Assembly (NCBI RefSeq): GCF_000337335.1
Contig: NZ_AOJN01000058.1
Span: forward strand, 1-41,327
Source of the DNA: Halorubrum distributum JCM 10118
GTDB lineage: Archaea; Halobacteriota; Halobacteria; Halobacteriales; Haloferacaceae
Length of the DNA stretch: 41,327 bases
Direction of reading: 5' to 3'
Under the pieces are notes generated by a model. The model was not told the DNA's origin, searched no databases, and was given only the letters and a program-made list of their open reading frames with translations. A program made the position numbers and the translations under genes. This document shows, piece after piece, positions 16,534 to 24,519 of the stretch. Every line of letters starts with the position of its first letter. The stretch's first letter is position 1.

Positions 16534-19500
16534 ATGGACGGTCTTCAAAACTTTTCTTGGTCCCCAATTTACGAAAGCCGGCCCAGTGCTGAAAGCACCT
16601 ATCTTGTCGACGAGTTCTACGTCCCGGCGCTTGAACGGAGCGTCCAGTACGACCGTATTGCCGGGTACTTTTCCAGTACCGCCCTCGCTGTTGCTTCCCA
16701 AGGCATCGATGCCCTCCTCGAACACGGCGGCGAGATGCGACTCGTCGTCGGGACCGACCTGTACAAATCCGACAAACCGGTCCTCGAACGACTCAGCGAC
16801 GAACTTCGGGATTCCCTCGAAGAGCTTGACGACGAACAGCTCGATGCCCATCTTCAACTGCTCGCCCGGCTTCTCCGGGAGGATCGACTCCACATCAAGG
16901 TCGCCGTCCCTCGAGAAGGGAGCTGGCAGATATTCCACCCGAAGATGGGCATCTTCCATGATAACGATGATAACGCACTCTCCTTCGAAGGGAGTGTCAA
17001 CGAGACCATCGGCGGCTGGAAACGGAACTACGAGCGCTTCAAAGTCCATCGGTCGTGGGAAGATGGCGAGGACGCCTACGTCGACGCCGACGTCGATACG
17101 TTCGAACAGCTCTGGTCGAACGAGCACCCCTTCGTCGAGGTGTATGACCTGCCGGAAGCCATCGAGAGAAAGTTGATCGATTGGAAGGATCCCGATTCGG
17201 AATCCGAGATCAAGGAAGCGATTCAGATCGCGAGAGGAGAGGCACCGATAACCGAACTGGACAAAGCGAACATCATCGCCGACGGTCCACTCACGCCCGG
17301 TGGTCTGGCACTCGCCGAAGAGGCCTGTACGATCACTCCGTGGCCTCACCAGCGCGTCGTCTCCGACACGCTCGTGAACACCTACCCGAACAGCTTCCTC
17401 CTCTGTGACGAGGTCGGTCTCGGGAAGACCATCGAAGCTGGCCTCACCCTCTCCCGGCTTGGGCTCACGGACGAACTCGAAACCGGTCTCCTCCTCGTCC
17501 CGGCAAGCCTTAGACAGCAGTGGCAGGAAGAGCTATGGGAGAAGTTCAATATCAACGCCTACCGGTTCGAACGTGGCAGCAGCAACGAGTACGCCTTCAT
17601 CGACGCCTTCGGGCGGGAACGCGCGCCGCCGTCTCTGTCGGAACTGAACATTTCTGATGAGGAGCGAGAACGCGCGTGGGTCGAGAGTCCGATATGGCGG
17701 TTCATTAATCAGCAGTCTTCGACCGCGACATCTGATTCCGTGTCTCAGACGCCGACGATTGTCATCATGTCGTGGCACACGGCGCGACTCCAGGACCGTT
17801 GGGATCAAGTCGCGCCTCGGGACAGCGGCCGAGTCCGAACCCGAGATAGTGTCCCTGCGAGTGGACGCGGACGGAACCCGAATCATCGTGAAGGCGTCTG
17901 GGATGCCGTTATCGTCGACGAGGCCCACAACGCTCGGAAGGGCAGCAGTTTCTACGGTATGCTCGACCGGCTCCGAGACCACACGCAGTGCTACTACTTC
18001 CTCACAGCGACGCCGATGCAACTGCATGCCGGCGAGCTCTACGATCTGATGGCACTCCTCGACCTCCCAGAGCAGTGGGACAACGAGGACCGTTTCGTCG
18101 ACTTCTTCGAAACTCGACAGGCGCTCTCTCAGGCGATCCGTACGGTCGTCGATACGGATGGATCTGAATCGGACACCTCCTCCTGGTCAGCGCAAGCGAC
18201 GCTTGACGAGACCCGATATCAAGACCGACTGCCCGCCGAACGAACCCTCTCCGACGACATCTTCGATGAAATGGCGGGAGTACTCGAAATCAAAGCAGAT
18301 GGGAGTCAGGCCCGTTCTATCGCGAAGGAACGCGTGCTAAAGGCATGTACGCTTGCCGCAGGGTACGGTGAACACTTCGACGGATACATCGAGCTCTTCG
18401 AGACGGCTCTCGATGAGCACAACATCGACCCGTTCGAGGCGAAAGAAGACGAGAAGCTCAAATACCTCCTGTATCCGGAGTGGAAAGCGGACGACGAATG
18501 GCTCACCTATGGGCGGAACGACCGGTTGAACGCCCTCGATGACCTCTCCGAATCCGGTTGGAGGGTCGTTCAGGACGTTCTCGCCGAATCCACGCCTGTC
18601 GACGCGCTTATCCACCGGAACACACGGGACACGCTCCGGAAGTACGAACAGGTCGGGCTCCTCGACGAGACAGTCCCGAACCGGGACCCCGAACAGCGCC
18701 AGATTGAACTGACCGACGAGACGCGCCGCGTGTACGACCGGATCGACGACTACACACGGAAGTTCTACAAACTCGCGCAGCAGTCCGACGAGGTCGAAAA
18801 TCGGGCTATCGGGTTCGTGATGACGACGTATCGGCAGCGACTGACTAGCAGCATCTACGCGATTTCACAGAGCCTCCAGCACCGCCTCGAAAAGCTCCGC
18901 ACACAACAAGCGGTTCTGGAACGGAAACAGCAGGCTGCGAAACAAGCAAGAGGACCGACGTTTGGCTCAGATTCGAACACCGGTCAAGTGTTACTGGACT
19001 CCTTGTCGCAACAAGACCTCACGGACTTCGATAGCTTGGACGACATTGACGGTGGATTTGAGGAGATAGACCTCACCGAGATAATTCCGAACGTCACGGA
19101 GGCAGGGATGGACCTGCTCGAACAGGAGATCGAGGAGCTCGAATCCTTCGTCAGTGACCTGCGGCAGATCGATCGGGATCCGAAAGTCGATCAGCTGATT
19201 GACGACCTCGGTGAACTTGATCGCGAGGGCCACAACCGAGTCATCATCTTCACCCAGTATACGGACACGATGGATTTCATTCGCAACAGTCTCGTCTCGA
19301 TACACGGTGAAACCGTCGCTACCTACTCTGGCCGTGGAGGAGAGATGTACGACGCGGATGAAGAGTCGTGGAGAACGGTCGGGAAAGAGCGAGTCAAACG
19401 CGAGTTCGCTACTGACGAAGGCCAAGTGGACATTCTCGTCTGCACAGACTCAGCCAGTGAAGGCCTCAATCTTCAGGAGTGTGGGGCCCTCATCAACTAC

Positions 19501-20502
19501 GATCTTCCGTGGAATCCGATGCGTGTTGAGCAGCGCATTGGACGCATTGACCGCATTGGACAGCGATACGATGAGGTCGAAATCCTCAATTACAGCTACA
19601 AGGACACTGTCGAGACAGACATTTACGAGCGTCTTGACGACCGGATCGACCTCTTCGAGAACGTCGTTGGTGAAATGCAGCCTGTTCTCTCTGGAGTGAG
19701 CAAACAGATTCGAACAGCGACTCTGGAAAAGGATAGAGATGAGAGCCACGAGGCAGTCGCAGAAGCTGACCGTGAGTTTTCCGAACAGATAGAGAACCAA
19801 GAGCAGAGCGACCGCGTGGATGTAGGTGAGTCTCTTGAGACGGTGGAGCCATTGGTCGCGCAGGATGTTATCGACGAGGCGAGACTCGACGCGTGGCAGT
19901 CGTACAGCCATCCAGACATCGGGGAAGCACGAGAAGAGGATTATCGATATCCAGCACCGTATCAAAAATCAAGCCTGGAAGCTGTTCTCGTCGAGAATGA
20001 GACGCTTGCTGACACAGGGGTGACTTTCACTCCGGTTACTGAGCTTGATATCGACATTACAAACAGCGAATATGAGGGCGAGTTCGAACACGAAGAAACG
20101 ACCTACCGTCTCAATTGGGACGGTATGGAATTACCGGAGCCAGACGGCGAGCAGACGTTCGCTCAGTTCATTGCCCCGAGCAAAGATTCGGTTGCTGTGA
20201 CGTTTTCGTCAGACTGTGCCGACGAATTCCCATCGATACACCACTTCGCGCCAGGGAACCCTCTTCTCCGTGAACTGATTGAGATGCTCCGTGAGACAAG
20301 CGATGAACCGAGGCGATTAGTGCGGCAGGCTGAATTCAGAGAGACAGTTTCGGAACGCCCAGCAGTCTGTGGGTGGGTGCGTGAAGAGAAAATCGGACGA
20401 GTGAGCAGCGACGGTGAAGTTATTGAAGATCTCGACATAGGTCTTATTGGTTCGTGGTTTACGGAATTTCAGGAAAACTACGAGAAGACGACCTCACAGT
20501 AG
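16534..20502 (+). CDS. Phospholipase-D-like domain plus SNF2-family helicase
   Basis: This 1322-residue protein starts with a phospholipase-D-like domain (about 1-200). H135-x-K137 (IFHPKMGIFHD) and SFEGSVNETIGGW at 150-162 form one HKD-type active site. An SNF2/superfamily 2 helicase core follows: Walker A LLCDEVGLGKTIEAGL near 292-303, motif II VIVDEAHNARKG near 460-471, motif III FLTATPMQ, motif V ILVCTDSASEGLNLQ and motif VI RIGRIDRIGQ near 1000-1010. The long insert between the two helicase lobes contains coiled-coil stretches. DISARM also pairs an SNF2 helicase with a PLD protein and a methylase, so this fusion fits the defence role. It is probably the DNA-translocating motor or degradation component. 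It is transcribed separately from the methylase operon. Confidence 0.9.
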   Translation: MDGLQNFSWSPIYESRPSAESTYLVDEFYVPALERSVQYDRIAGYFSSTALAVASQGIDALLEHGGEMRLVVGTDLYKSDKPVLERLSDELRDSLEELDDEQLDAHLQLLARLLREDRLHIKVAVPREGSWQIFHPKMGIFHDNDDNALSFEGSVNETIGGWKRNYERFKVHRSWEDGEDAYVDADVDTFEQLWSNEHPFVEVYDLPEAIERKLIDWKDPDSESEIKEAIQIARGEAPITELDKANIIADGPLTPGGLALAEEACTITPWPHQRVVSDTLVNTYPNSFLLCDEVGLGKTIEAGLTLSRLGLTDELETGLLLVPASLRQQWQEELWEKFNINAYRFERGSSNEYAFIDAFGRERAPPSLSELNISDEERERAWVESPIWRFINQQSSTATSDSVSQTPTIVIMSWHTARLQDRWDQVAPRDSGRVRTRDSVPASGRGRNPNHREGVWDAVIVDEAHNARKGSSFYGMLDRLRDHTQCYYFLTATPMQLHAGELYDLMALLDLPEQWDNEDRFVDFFETRQALSQAIRTVVDTDGSESDTSSWSAQATLDETRYQDRLPAERTLSDDIFDEMAGVLEIKADGSQARSIAKERVLKACTLAAGYGEHFDGYIELFETALDEHNIDPFEAKEDEKLKYLLYPEWKADDEWLTYGRNDRLNALDDLSESGWRVVQDVLAESTPVDALIHRNTRDTLRKYEQVGLLDETVPNRDPEQRQIELTDETRRVYDRIDDYTRKFYKLAQQSDEVENRAIGFVMTTYRQRLTSSIYAISQSLQHRLEKLRTQQAVLERKQQAAKQARGPTFGSDSNTGQVLLDSLSQQDLTDFDSLDDIDGGFEEIDLTEIIPNVTEAGMDLLEQEIEELESFVSDLRQIDRDPKVDQLIDDLGELDREGHNRVIIFTQYTDTMDFIRNSLVSIHGETVATYSGRGGEMYDADEESWRTVGKERVKREFATDEGQVDILVCTDSASEGLNLQECGALINYDLPWNPMRVEQRIGRIDRIGQRYDEVEILNYSYKDTVETDIYERLDDRIDLFENVVGEMQPVLSGVSKQIRTATLEKDRDESHEAVAEADREFSEQIENQEQSDRVDVGESLETVEPLVAQDVIDEARLDAWQSYSHPDIGEAREEDYRYPAPYQKSSLEAVLVENETLADTGVTFTPVTELDIDITNSEYEGEFEHEETTYRLNWDGMELPEPDGEQTFAQFIAPSKDSVAVTFSSDCADEFPSIHHFAPGNPLLRELIEMLRETSDEPRRLVRQAEFRETVSERPAVCGWVREEKIGRVSSDGEVIEDLDIGLIGSWFTEFQENYEKTTSQ

Positions 20503-20524
20503 GAAGAGATAGCAGTCTGGCTGT

Positions 20525-20538
20525 CGCCGACGTCGGCG
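20525..20538. terminator. Palindrome between convergent genes
   Basis: CGCCGACGTCGGCG is a perfect 14-base palindrome in the 39 bases between the helicase stop and the convergent nuclease stop. Its position fits a bidirectional transcription end signal. There is no T tract, so the assignment is weak. Confidence 0.3.
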
Positions 20539-20541
20539 GGC

Positions 20542-21561
20542 TCAGTTCTCTCCTACGGAGAACTCAATTTCCGGGTGTTCGTACGTGTAGCACTTTATGT
20601 CGTTATCCTCACAGTAGTCCGCTAGTCCCATGGGAAGTACGTCAACTTCTTCGAAGTCAGTAAAGAACGCAACTGTCACCTCACTACTCCCGTCCGGACT
20701 CTCGATTACAACTGCCGTGTCCGGATCGCTGTGGCTGGTCTTGACCACCTGATCTCCTGGGACATACGGGTTGTCTGCGAATGCGAGGTTCTCGTGTTTG
20801 TACGTCCAGAGCTTGACGTCCTGGTCGTCACAGTACGACGCGAGGATCGCGGGGTGGTAATCGCGCCACGCACCTGGTCCCTCATCGAGCGAACTCGGGA
20901 ACGCGACCCGCACCGCTTCCCCGTCCATTTCGTGTCCGAACGCGCCGGTGTTCTGCTCCGGCGGTAGTACCTCGACGACGATCCCCACCGACGGCTCCGA
21001 GTCGCCAGCCTTCACCACCCGATCCCCTGGTGAGAACGGATTCTCCGGCTTCTGGTTCATGTGAGCGGTGTTGGGCCCGAGGTCGATCAGTTCGTTCATC
21101 GGGCGAGCCGCGAGGTGGTCGAGTTTTTCCGGGGACTCGCCCGAGAACGCCTTTTCTGTTTCGACCTTCGATTTCAGCGTCTCGAGTCGCTCCCACCCGA
21201 GTAGCATTAGACTGTCCTCGTTGTCCCGATGCCAGACCATTACTACGATGTCGTCATCGGGGTCCCGTTCAACGAGCGACTCGGGAAGGAAAGCCGAGAC
21301 GTCCCGCGATGACTTCACGTCGACCGTGTAGCCGAACACCTCGAAGTCATGCCCAGAGAAGCTCTCGGAGTTACACCGCCGGATTGCTTCCTCGTTTTCC
21401 CACTCCCACATCTCGACGGGGAGGTACTCGCGACAGAACTGCTCGAACGCGAGCTCGCCGAGGTTGCCGATCCGCTTCGCGTCGAGGTCGTCGGCCCCCT
21501 GAATGACCGCTTGGTGATGGGCCCGCTCGCGATCGATTTCGTCCGGCGTGAACCGATACAT
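20542..21561 (-). CDS. PD-(D/E)XK-type nuclease with two tandem C-terminal modules
   Basis: Residues 30-120 of this 339-residue protein look like a PD-(D/E)XK restriction-endonuclease core. RIGNLGELAFEQF gives a Glu at about 36, SGHDFEVFGYTVDVKSS gives D72 and the D81-x-K83 pair, and a strand IVVMVWHR follows. The C-terminal half is a tandem duplication. Module 1 runs from NPFSPGDRVVKAGDSEP (about 174) to YCDDQDVKLWTYKHENLAF (about 261). Module 2 runs from NPYVPGDQVVKTSHSDP (about 264) to YCEDNDIKCYTYEHPEIEF (about 334). Each looks like a small beta-barrel (PGD-x-VVK) plus a conserved YC(D/E)D-x-D end. The gene is convergent with the helicase and ends the island before tRNA-Arg. The nuclease call is by motif; I do not know the module family. 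Confidence 0.72.
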   Translation of the reverse strand: MYRFTPDEIDRERAHHQAVIQGADDLDAKRIGNLGELAFEQFCREYLPVEMWEWENEEAIRRCNSESFSGHDFEVFGYTVDVKSSRDVSAFLPESLVERDPDDDIVVMVWHRDNEDSLMLLGWERLETLKSKVETEKAFSGESPEKLDHLAARPMNELIDLGPNTAHMNQKPENPFSPGDRVVKAGDSEPSVGIVVEVLPPEQNTGAFGHEMDGEAVRVAFPSSLDEGPGAWRDYHPAILASYCDDQDVKLWTYKHENLAFADNPYVPGDQVVKTSHSDPDTAVVIESPDGSSEVTVAFFTDFEEVDVLPMGLADYCEDNDIKCYTYEHPEIEFSVGEN

Positions 21562-21809
21562 ACCTGAATATCAAACACCGGACAAATATATTTTTAGTAT
21601 GAGATATCAAATCAATGAACCGGGAGAGGAAGCCGTATCGAGATTTGCTCGCTGATGACTACAGTCGGCCTCTTGGGCGTTTCTTGAGTGTTGATGGGTC
21701 GGGCAGGAGTATATTCGACCGGCGCGACGGGATCCACGCGAGCGACCGAAGGGAGCGAGCGTGGAGCCAGTCGCGCCCGTGTTCGAGCGAGCGAAGCGGC
21801 GCGAGAACA
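21562..21809. repeat. Hairpin-rich strip with tRNA 3'-end duplications (possible att scar)
   Basis: GGCGCGACGGGAT at 21721-21733 is an exact copy of bases at 21812-21824, inside the tRNA-Arg 3' region, in direct orientation. An inverted copy of the acceptor end (TCGCGCCCGTGTTC, 21771-21784) pairs perfectly with 21805-21818, a 14-base stem with a 20-base loop. A further hairpin uses TCCACGC (21733-21739) and GCGTGGA (21759-21765). The direct copy is what remains of an attachment site after integration at a tRNA gene would look like. No integrase gene is seen in the window. The left part (21562-21610) is AT-rich and holds the nuclease promoter. Confidence 0.5.
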
Positions 21810-21882
21810 CGGGCGCGACGGGATTTGAACCCGCGGCATCTTGGTCCGGAACCAAGTGCTCTGTCCGCTGAGCTACGCGCCC
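21810..21882 (-). tRNA. tRNA-Arg (anticodon CCG)
   Basis: On the minus strand a full cloverleaf is visible. The acceptor GGGCGCG pairs with CGCGCCC. The D arm is GCTC-AGCGGACA-GAGC. The anticodon stem CTTGG/CCAAG encloses TTCCGGA, so the anticodon is CCG (reads CGG, Arg). The T arm is GCGGG-TTCAAAT-CCCGT, with discriminator G. The length is 73 bases, with no intron and no encoded CCA. Its 3' end points toward the defence island, the usual orientation for elements that integrate at the tRNA 3' end. Confidence 0.95.
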
Positions 21883-21909
21883 TCACGCTCGGGTATCCGC
21901 GGCGAGCGT

Positions 21910-24519
21910 TTAACGCTTCTGACTCGGGTCCTCGGCGGGCGGCCGCGGGTCGGTCTGCCACTCGAACGCGTCGCCCCCGGAGTCGGCGTCCCCGGCCGAC
22001 GCGTCCGTCCCGCCGTCGGTGCGGGCCGGGTCGGGCGCGTCGCTCTCGTCGGTCGAGATCACGTCGGCGGCGTCGAGGAAGCGGCCGACGAACAGCAGTC
22101 CGGGGCGGCGCTCGACGACGGCGACCCAGACGACCAAGGCCGGGGGCAACACGATCAGCGACGCCAGGTACGCGAGCGTGATGCTGGCGGCAGTGAGCAG
22201 CCCGAACTGGCCGAGGATCGGGGTGATGGCCAAGACGAGCACGCCCGTGCCGAGCGCGGTCGTCGCCCACGTGCCGGTGAGCGCGCCGCCGGTCCCGCGG
22301 AGCGTGGTGACCACCGCGGCGTCGACGTCGCCCCCGCGGGGGTACTCGTCGTGGAAGCGGTGGGCGACGTGGACGGTGTAGTCCACCCCGAGCCCGATGG
22401 TAATCGCGAGGATCGTCGCGGTGATCGCGTTGAACGGGATGCCCGCGAGCCGCATCGTGGCGGTGAGCGTCGCGACGGCGACCGTCACCGGGACGAGCGT
22501 GACGAGGCCCAGCGTCGGGCTGCCGAGCAGCAGCCAGAACAGGATGACGAGGAACACCGCCGACAGGCCGAGCGCGGCCGCCAGCGAGACGATCGCGGAG
22601 TCGAAGATCGTGTCGGCGACCGCCTGGAACACGACGATCTGGCCGGTCGCGGTCGCGTCCCCGCGGTAGCGGTCGGCCACGCGCCGGGCGTCGGCGGTGA
22701 TCTCGGCGTCGCTGGCGTCGGACTCGACGGCGTACACGATCCGCGTCGAGCGGCTGTCGTCCGCGAGGTACTCGCCGGTGAAGTCGTCGTACGGCGAGTT
22801 CCGCAGCTCGGCGTAGATGCGGTCGAGGTTCCGGTTCGGGCGCCCGTCGTCGAGCGAGGATTCCTCGACCAGCTCCTCGAACTCGGGGTCCTCGGCGGCG
22901 TACGCGTCGATCGCGCTCTGGACGCTGTCGGCGCTGGCGCGGCCGTCGACCGTGACGAACGAGTCGGGCGGGTCGCGCTCGGCGCGCGCGAGGCTGCGCA
23001 GGGCGCTGTCGCTGGTCATGCGCCGCTCCACGTAGATCGTGACGGTGTCGTCCTCGCTCGTGGCGAAGTTCTCGGAGAGGAAGTTGATCGTCTCCGTCGC
23101 GGTGTACTCGCCGGGCTGGAGCGGGCCGGGGAAGTAGTCGATGTACGCCGGCTCCTCGCTCGGCGGCAGGAAGTCGTCGTCCTCGAAGGTGGTGTCGACG
23201 CCCGCGCCGTAGCCCGCGGCGCCCGCGGTGATCAGGAGGACGACGACGAGGAAGACGGCGGGCGCGGGCCGAGATATCGCGGACAGTTTGGGGAGGAACC
23301 GCCCGAGCGCGGAGTCCTCGGCGCCGAGCGGGCGAGACCCGAACTCGGGCAGCGAGCGCTTTGCGCGCCAGCGGTCTAAGAGCAGCTTGGCGGCCGGGAG
23401 GAAGCCGACGAAGATGACGAGGGTGAAACAGATCCCGAGCCCGGCGACCAACCCGAACTCCCGGAGCGGGGGCAACGAGCTGGTGAGGTTCGCGAGGAAG
23501 CCGATGATCGTCGTCCCGGCGATGATCGAGTACGCCACCACGAGCTGGCCGAGCGCGCCGCGCATCGCCGTCTCCGGGGGCGCGCCCGCCGCGCGGTCCT
23601 CGCGGTAGCGGTTCACCGTGTGGATCCCGAAGTCGATCCCGATCGCGAGGAGGAGGACTGGCACCGCGATCAGCACCTCCGAGAACGCGATCCCCGCGTA
23701 CCCCGTGAAGCCGAACGTCCACACGACCGTCATCAACAGCGCGATCCCGCCGAGCACGAAGTCGAACGGGTCGCGGTAGGCGTACGCCAGCAGGCCGAGG
23801 ATGACCGCGAGCGCCGCGGGCACGACGATCGACAGCGAGTCGAAGATAACGCGCTCGAACTCGTCGTCGACGATCCCCCCGCCGAACGCGGTGATGTCAC
23901 CCGGGGCCTCCTCGGCGACGGTACGGGCCTCGCTCTGGATCGCCTGCGTGTCCGCCGAGGCCGGGAACGAGTGGGAGACGACGCCGAGCGACGCGGAGGC
24001 CGTTCCGGACTCCTCGTTGAAGTCGTCCGAGAGCAGCGTCGCGAAGCCGGGGTCCTCGGCCGCGGCGTCGACCGCGTCGTCGATCTCGCCGTCGCTGGCG
24101 CGCTCGATCGCGTCGCGGGCCGCCGCGGGCGTGTCGGCGTCTTCGTCGAGCTCGGCCGCGACGTCCATCGCCGGCGCGGAGAAGTCGGTCACCCGCAACC
24201 CGTCGCGCTCGTCCAACCGCTCGGCGGTCGCCAGCATGTCGAGCAGGCCGCGGCGGTCGAGCACGTTCGCGTCGCGCTGGATCAGCTGCGTCGTCGGGTC
24301 GTCACCCCCGAACGCGGGCTCGAACCGCTCGTTCACGCGGTCGAGCGCGTCCGCCTCCTCGATCCCGTCCGTGAACTGGTCGCTGCCCGCGCTCGCCTCC
24401 AACAGCGCCATGCCGGGCGCGAACAGGGCCGTGACGACGAGACAGGCGATCACGACCCGGCGCGGCTGCTCGATGACCCGGTCGGTGATCGCGCCGAACA
24501 GCCGGGTGATGGGGTCCAT
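21910..24519 (-). CDS. MMPL/RND-family transporter
   Basis: The 869-residue protein has the two-fold RND layout of the MMPL family. It has one N-terminal helix (VVIACLVVTALFAPGMALLE), a large external domain, then a block of helices with ALAVILGLLAYAYRDPFDF, LLMTVVWTFGFTGYAGI and VLLLAIGIDFGIHTVNRYRE. The second half repeats this: helix VFLVVVLLITAGAAGYG, an external domain, then LGLSAVFLVILFWLLLG, ATILAITIGLGVDYTVHVAH and two or three more helices. The repeated G-I-D-F/Y-x-H-x-x-x-R (residues GIDFGIHTVNR and GVDYTVHVAHR) is typical for this family and carries the proton-relay Asp. The C-terminal tail is acidic. It directly abuts the upstream COG1361 gene (no spacing), so the two form an operon and probably a functional pair. 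The substrate is unknown. Confidence 0.92.
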   Translation of the reverse strand: MDPITRLFGAITDRVIEQPRRVVIACLVVTALFAPGMALLEASAGSDQFTDGIEEADALDRVNERFEPAFGGDDPTTQLIQRDANVLDRRGLLDMLATAERLDERDGLRVTDFSAPAMDVAAELDEDADTPAAARDAIERASDGEIDDAVDAAAEDPGFATLLSDDFNEESGTASASLGVVSHSFPASADTQAIQSEARTVAEEAPGDITAFGGGIVDDEFERVIFDSLSIVVPAALAVILGLLAYAYRDPFDFVLGGIALLMTVVWTFGFTGYAGIAFSEVLIAVPVLLLAIGIDFGIHTVNRYREDRAAGAPPETAMRGALGQLVVAYSIIAGTTIIGFLANLTSSLPPLREFGLVAGLGICFTLVIFVGFLPAAKLLLDRWRAKRSLPEFGSRPLGAEDSALGRFLPKLSAISRPAPAVFLVVVLLITAGAAGYGAGVDTTFEDDDFLPPSEEPAYIDYFPGPLQPGEYTATETINFLSENFATSEDDTVTIYVERRMTSDSALRSLARAERDPPDSFVTVDGRASADSVQSAIDAYAAEDPEFEELVEESSLDDGRPNRNLDRIYAELRNSPYDDFTGEYLADDSRSTRIVYAVESDASDAEITADARRVADRYRGDATATGQIVVFQAVADTIFDSAIVSLAAALGLSAVFLVILFWLLLGSPTLGLVTLVPVTVAVATLTATMRLAGIPFNAITATILAITIGLGVDYTVHVAHRFHDEYPRGGDVDAAVVTTLRGTGGALTGTWATTALGTGVLVLAITPILGQFGLLTAASITLAYLASLIVLPPALVVWVAVVERRPGLLFVGRFLDAADVISTDESDAPDPARTDGGTDASAGDADSGGDAFEWQTDPRPPAEDPSQKR

